Source of the DNA: CAVXSP01 sp963724645 | Lineage (GTDB): Bacteria > Acidobacteriota > Vicinamibacteria > Vicinamibacterales > SCN-69-37 | Length of the DNA stretch: 64,000 bases | Direction of reading: 5' to 3' | NCBI GenBank assembly: GCA_963724645.1 | Contig: CAVRVJ010000005.1 | Coordinates: 310,001-374,000, forward strand | Shown here: positions 59,166 through 64,000 of the stretch, in pieces | Position numbering within the stretch: position 1 is the stretch's first letter | Layout: every line of letters starts with the position of its first letter | Notes under the pieces: generated by a model | Seen by the model: only the letters and a program-made list of their open reading frames with translations | The model's database searches: none | Told to the model about the DNA's origin: nothing | Made by a program: the position numbers and the translations under genes

Positions 59166-60823
59166 TTAATTTCGCTTTGCTGCCGGGCTGCGATCAGCTC
59201 CCGCGCCGACGCCAGGACCTGAGCCGACACCTGCGCTCCCGCGATCATCCGCGCGATTTCCTGCTCCCGGCCCGACGAGTCGAGCTTGCGTGACGAGCGT
59301 CACCGTCCGTCCCGCCGTCACTTGCTTGGCGATCTGAAAGTGCGCGTCGCCCCGTGCCGCGATCTGCGGCAGGTGCGTGATGCAGAGCACCTGATGCCGC
59401 CGCGCCGAGCGCCTGCAGGCGAGCGCCGACGGCGTCCGCCGCTGCCCCGCCGATGCCGGCATCCACCTCGTCGAAGATGAGCGTGCGGCCGGGGTCCTCG
59501 ATCTCCTCCAGCGGACGGCCAGCGTCCTGAGCGCGAGCATGACGCGCGACAACTCGCCGCCCGAGGCGATCCGCGCGAGCGGCCGGACCTCTTCGCCCGG
59601 ATTCGGCGACAGGAAGAACTCGACTTCGTCGATGCCCGCGGGCGTCCACTTGCTGCGGCTCATCCTCGACGCCGGCCACGCGGATGTCGACGCGCGACTT
59701 CGGCATCGCCAGTTCGGCCAGCGCCTCGGCCAGGGCGCGTCCCGAGCGACCGCGCCGCCGTCTGACGCGCCGACGACAGCTCTCTGGCGGCGCAGCACGA
59801 AGGCGGCACGCGCCTCGGCGGCCTGCGTCTCAAGCCGCGCGGCGCGCTCGTCGTTCGCCTCGAGCGCAGCCAGTTCCTCGCGCAGGGCGGCCTGGCGGGC
59901 CAGCACATCCGCGAGCGTCGGGCCGTGCTTCTTCTTCAGCCGCTCGATCGAGGCCAGCCGATCTTCGACCGCCTGCAGCCGGTCCGGCGACGCTTCGATA
60001 TCGGAGCCGTACGAGCGGAGGAAGAATGCGAGGTCCTCGAGCCGCGACTTGAGGTCGTCGCGCTGAGTCCAGGTACGGACCGAAGCGCGGGTCCAGTTCG
60101 GCCAGCTCTCCGACACGCTTCCAGACCACGGCGAGTGATGTCAAGCGCCGCCTGCTCGCCCTCGTACAGCGCCGCGTACGCGTCGGCGCAGAGTCTGCCG
60201 AGACGGTCGGCGTTGGCGAGCACGCGCCGCTCGGCCGTCAGCGTCTCGTCCTCGCCGTCGCGCCGGCGCGACGCGATCGATTTCCTGCAGCTGAAACGAC
60301 GCGATCTCGATCCGCGCGCGCTTCTCGCGCTCGCCAAGCTGCGTGCGTTCGAGCGCCGCCGCGGCGGCCGCCATGCGACGAAATGCTCGCCCACCGTGGC
60401 GACGCGCTCGTCGTGTCCGGCAAACGCATCGAGCAGCTGGACGTGTTCGGACGGATCGAGCAGCGCCTGATGTTCGTGCTGGCCGTGCAAGTCGACGTGG
60501 CGTGAGCCGAGCTCGCGCAGCGCCGCGGTCGTGGCGAGCGTGTCGTCGATGAACGCGCGGCTGCGGCCTTGCGCCGACACTTCGCGGCGGACGATCACAT
60601 CCGCGCCGCCGGCCGCTCGAAGATCGCCTGCACCGTCGCGAGATCTTCGCCGGTGCGCACGAGATCGGCGCTGGCGCGTCCGCCCGACCAGCAGATCAAT
60701 CGCTTCGACGAGCATCGTCTTGCCGGCGCCCGTCTCGCCTGTCAGGACGTTCAGCCCGGGCTCGAATTCGACCTCGAGACGGTCAATGACCGCCAGATGG
60801 CGCACGGCGAGGAAGCGAAGCAT
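59166..60823 (-). CDS. recN: DNA repair protein RecN (several frame breaks)
   Basis: SMC-like ATPase for double-strand-break repair. ATG 60823 begins MLRFLAVRHLAVIDRLEVEF, with Walker A LTGETGAGKTMLVEAIDLLV. Then RSRAFIDDTLATTAALRELG and HVDLHGQHEHQALLDPSEHV are signatures of RecN, followed by a coiled coil (LQAVEDRLASIERLKKKHG). The C-terminal ATPase lobe has IASGGELSRVMLALRTL, TLIFDEVDAGIGG and VLCITHLPQIAARGDAHFQI. The end is uncertain because the frames change near 59.2 kb: a TAA at 59166 or a later TGA overlapping miaB. More than five breaks. Confidence 0.92.
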
Positions 60824-60855
60824 GGTGAGACCGGAACTCCCATACTATCAAATGT

Positions 60856-60885
60856 TTGACAGGATCTTGCTGCGCGTGGTACGCT
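60856..60885 (+). promoter_or_regulatory. predicted promoter of the tol operon
   Basis: TTGACA (60856-60861, full consensus) and TACGCT (60880-60885) are 18 bases apart. It is divergent from recN and about 55 bases before the tolQ start. Confidence 0.6.
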
Positions 60886-60939
60886 TTCGCCTTCGCGCTG
60901 TTCCCAGCGGCGCATCAGCACAATCCGTCGGAGGTATTG

Positions 60940-61698
60940 TTGCGCACGCTTGGAACATTGACCCTCGCGGTCCAGGCTCAAGGTCTACCGACCGACGCCA
61001 GTCCGCCCGCCTCTGCCAGCATCGTCTCGCTGATCGCGCACGCCGGCATCGCCGTTCAGATCATTCTGTCGATCCTGCTGCTCTTCTCCGCGGTTTCGTG
61101 GGGCATCATCATTTACAAGAAGCGGCAGTTTCGACGCGCCGCGATGCAGACGGCGCAGTTCCTCGACACGTTCCGCAAGAGCAGCCGGTTCTCTGAAGTG
61201 AACAACGTCTGCGGCACGCTCGAGGCCAGTCCGCTCGTCGGGCTGTTTCAAGCGGGCTACACCGAATTGAACGCGCAACTGCGCGGTCCGGGCCGGAGAG
61301 CCAAGCCGGGCGCGGCGCCGACTCGTCCAACCCTCAAGAGTCTGGAAGGACTCGATCGCGCGCTGCTGCGCGCGACGACGACGGAAGTGGCGCGTCTCGA
61401 GCACCGCGTCTCGTTCCTCGCGACCACGGCGTCGATCACGCCGTACATCGGCCTCTTCGGCACCGTGTGGGGGATCATGACGTCGTTTCTCGGAATCGCG
61501 GAATCCGGCCAGACCAGTCTCGGCATCGTGGCGCCGGGCATTGCGGAAGCGCTCGTCGCGACGGCGGCCGGTTTGTTCGCGGCCATTCCGGCGGTGTTCT
61601 TCTACAACGATCTGACGAGCCGCGTGAAGAGTTTCGTCGGCGTGATGGAGGACTTCTCGATGGAGTTCCTCAACATCGCCGAGCGCAATTTCACGTAG
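60940..61698 (+). CDS. tolQ: TolQ/ExbB-family proton channel protein
   Basis: About 252 residues from TTG 60940, chosen because GGAGG (60930-60934) is 5 bases upstream; the open frame extends to 60856. Three hydrophobic segments: IVSLIAHAGIAVQIILSILL, LATTASITPYIGLFGTVWGI and LVATAAGLFAAIPAVFFYND. Signature GLFGTVWGIMTSFLGIAESG. With TolR it uses the proton gradient to drive TolA across the envelope. First gene of tolQ-tolR-tonB/tolA-tolB. Confidence 0.93.
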   Translation: MRTLGTLTLAVQAQGLPTDASPPASASIVSLIAHAGIAVQIILSILLLFSAVSWGIIIYKKRQFRRAAMQTAQFLDTFRKSSRFSEVNNVCGTLEASPLVGLFQAGYTELNAQLRGPGRRAKPGAAPTRPTLKSLEGLDRALLRATTTEVARLEHRVSFLATTASITPYIGLFGTVWGIMTSFLGIAESGQTSLGIVAPGIAEALVATAAGLFAAIPAVFFYNDLTSRVKSFVGVMEDFSMEFLNIAERNFT

Positions 61699-61742
61699 AT
61701 GCGCCGAGAGCGAATGCCGAGCGACGGCAACGGAGGCCCGGT

Positions 61743-61755
61743 GGGACGAAGTCCC
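61743..61755. repeat. core stem of the repeat family between tolQ and tolR
   Basis: GGGAC-GAA-GTCCC lies in the 67-base tolQ-tolR gap, 11 bases before the tolR ATG. It matches the stem of the repeat units elsewhere (GGGGAC-GAA-GTCCCC at 12135) but without their body. Confidence 0.5.
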
Positions 61756-61765
61756 CCGGCTGCGC

Positions 61766-62235
<470 letters not shown>

Positions 62236-62239
<4 letters not shown>

Positions 62240-63020
62240 GAGAAGCCGTTGATGACGTCATCGCGCTGCGGGCGCACGACCCGCGCGGCCTCAGCCGGAT
62301 GATCACCTGGTCCCTGTCCGTGCACGTCGGCGTCCTGGCCGCCGTCGCGATCGCGCCGCGAGACTGGCTGGAACGACGAAAACCGGCGGAGCACGTGATG
62401 GAGATCAGCCTCGGCAGTTCGGGACCGAAGGAATCGGGAATCACGACAATCGGCGGCCGGCCGGTCGATCAGGCGACGCCCCCGCCCAAGCGTCCCGAGC
62501 CGATAAAGCCCGCGGCGACAAAGCCCGATGTCATGACTGTGCCGGCGAAGACCGCGCCGCCGAAGCCCGCCCAGACGCCGCCCCCCAAGGTGATCGAGCA
62601 GGCAAAGGCGCCGTCTCCAGTCGCACAGGCGCCGACGACCGGCCGACAGCCGACGCCTGGCAACTCGCGTGCGGAAACTGGCGTCGTGGGTCTGGGCACC
62701 GGCCTGCAGATCGGCGGCGGCGGCCTTGGCAGCTCGTCGCTGCTCAGCGATTTCTGCTGCCCGGGTTATCTCCGGGAGGTCGTCGATCGCATTCGAAACA
62801 ACCACTGGGACGAACATCAAACGGAACGCGGCCTCGTCGTCATGCAGTTCACCATTCAGCGTAGCGGTCAGGTCACCGATCTCAAAGTGGATCCAGCCGG
62901 GCACCTTCCTGCTGGAACGGGCGTCCAGAGTGCCGTTCATCAATCTTCAACTGCCGCCGCTGCCGGTGGAGTTCAAGGATCCCTCAATCACGCTCCGGCT
63001 GACTTTTGAGTACAGAATGA
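62236..63020 (+). CDS. TonB/TolA-type energy transducer (about two frame breaks)
   Basis: An N-terminal membrane helix (ITWSLSVHVGVLAAVAIAP), a proline/lysine-rich spacer (PPPKRPEPIKPAATKPD; PKPAQTPPPKVIEQAKAPSP) and a C-terminal TonB-like domain: RIRNNHWDEHQTERGLVVMQ and FTIQRSGQVTDLKVD. After one extra base near 62897 comes GTFLLERASRVPFINLQLPP then LPVEFKDPSITLRLTFEYR. The position between tolR and tolB says TolA function; the C-terminal domain is TonB-like, as in many non-proteobacteria. The stop is placed at TGA 63018-63020 (needs a shift), overlapping the tolB ATG. Confidence 0.85.
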
Positions 63021-64000
63021 TGCCCAGAATCCCCCTTTCCACTTTCTGCTCGCGGGCGCGGTCCTCGTCGTGCTGCTGCCCGCCGGAGGATCCAGCCTTG
63101 ATGCCATGACGGCGGCGCGGCTGAGTCAGGACCAACAGCAGATTTATGAGGTGAAGATCACCGGGAACACGGGCGCGAAGAGGCGTCTCGCCGTTCCGGA
63201 GTTCACCGCGCCCGGTGCCGCCGCCGATGTGCAGCAGGCGGCGAAGCTGATCAGCCGAGGTGCTGTGGGACGACCTCGACTTCGAGGGCGAGTTCACGAT
63301 GGTCGCGCGCGCCGAGGCCGCCAAGATCCCGGCCGCCGACACGATGGAAACGCTGCCCTACGATCGCTGGAGTGAGCTCGGCGCCGACGCCGTCGTGCTC
63401 GGATCGGTCACGGCCGGCCCGAACGGGTTGAGCGTCAAGGTGCAGGTCATCGGCACGCGCGGCGATCTGGCGCGCAAGCAGGTTTTCGGCAAGAGCTACG
63501 GCGGGCGGCGGCTGCAACGCGCGCAATCCGCGCTACTGCGCGCACTACATTTCCGACGATTTTTACAAGTCGCAGGGGATCGAGGGCGTCGCGCGGACGC
63601 GGCTGGCGTTCGTTTCCGACCGCAGCACCGACGCCGTCTCAGGACGGATCGTCAGCACGACGGCGTCGGAGATCTACATCTCGGACTACGACGGCGCGAA
63701 CGCGACGCGCATCACCGTCAACAAAGGCCTGAACATCGTCGCCGGCGTGGTCGCCGGATGGCCGGCTGCTCGCCTACACGTCGTACCTCTCGTATGGCAC
63801 ATCCTTCGCGGCGCGCTTTCCGGACATCGTCGTCCACAATATCTACGAAGTCGGCAAACAGATGCGGCCGGCGGGCGGCTCCGAGGAGGTCCAAAGCGCC
63901 CAACCGGCCTGGTCGCCGGACGGCGCGCAGAATTGCCTTTGCGTCCAAGCGCGGGAGCTGCCAAGAACTACAACATCCACGTCGTGAATCGCGACGGCAC
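63017..64000 (+). CDS. tolB: Tol-Pal system beta-propeller protein TolB, 5' part (runs off the window; several frame breaks)
   Basis: MMPRIPL, then, after a probable lost base near 63036, a signal (FHFLLAGAVLVVLLPAGGSS), IYEVKITGNTGAKRRLAVPE, LWDDLDFEGEFTMVARAEAA and YDRWSELGADAVVLGSVTAG make up the TolB N-terminal domain. The propeller begins with SDDFYKSQGIEGVARTRLAF and VSDRSTDAVSG, SEIYISDYDGANATRITVNK. Breaks near 63260, 63500-63550 and 63750-63960. The 3' part is outside the window. It completes the tol operon apart from pal. Confidence 0.9.

Overview
The window is a GC-rich bacterial chromosome segment, almost entirely housekeeping and envelope genes. Several traits point to Acidobacteriota, probably the Vicinamibacteria side: two tandem secreted proteins of the acidobacterial VWFA-related family, a pilus/type II secretion operon mixing Pil and Gsp parts, many tightly overlapped ATGA/GTGA gene pairs, and high GC. 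This assignment is inference from gene content; no rRNA or tRNA gene was found.

Layout. 1-7.4 kb: 3' part of ligA, an HtrA protease, an NtrC-type response regulator and two VWFA-family secreted proteins. 7.4-9.3 kb: RNase P RNA, a 100-bp tandem repeat array and a sugar epimerase. 9.7-13.8 kb: a ComEA-like protein, a GspH-type pseudopilin, a PilZ-like protein and an AAA+ regulator without a normal GAFTGA loop; then a second (~102 bp) array and two unknown exported or membrane proteins. 14-18.4 kb: glycine cleavage operon gcvT-gcvH-gcvP. 18.4-27 kb: aminotransferase, nnr (NAD(P)HX repair), tsaE, guaB, secA and an M23 peptidase. 27-35 kb: an unknown helical protein, comM, an MltD-like transglycosylase, a two-gene microcompartment cassette (BMC shell protein plus CoA-acylating aldehyde dehydrogenase), a lipoprotein and a second transglycosylase. 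35.1-44.4 kb: pilus/secretion operon gspF-gspE-pilM-pilN-pilO-pilP-gspD-pseudopilins. 44.4-52.7 kb: Ig-like lipoprotein, prepilin-like protein, GlcNAc-type kinase, murQ, xerD, metK and a PHP-domain protein. 52.8-64 kb: lptG, lptF, parB, parA, a bifunctional nuclease, miaB and recN on the minus strand, then tolQ-tolR-tonB/tolA-tolB on the plus strand, cut by the window end.

Genes that work together: the envelope machines (Lpt permeases, Tol-Pal, lytic transglycosylases, M23 hydrolase, murQ with a sugar kinase for wall recycling); the secretion operon with its scattered pseudopilins; the glycine cleavage system; chromosome upkeep (parAB, xerD, recN, ligA, secA).

Sequence quality matters. At least 40 reading-frame breaks cut otherwise intact and often essential genes. 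Nearly all behave as one extra base, and they are concentrated in about 13-21 kb, 35-43.6 kb and 52-64 kb. I treat them as read or assembly errors and annotate each such gene as one CDS across the breaks. Two in-frame amber codons (pilM, pilN) fall in the same damaged zone.

The most distinctive non-coding content is a GC-rich repeat family headed by a GGGGAC-loop-GTCCCC stem at five places, and a ~100-bp element with inverted ends found after pilP and after metK, whose end supplies the stop codon of both genes.
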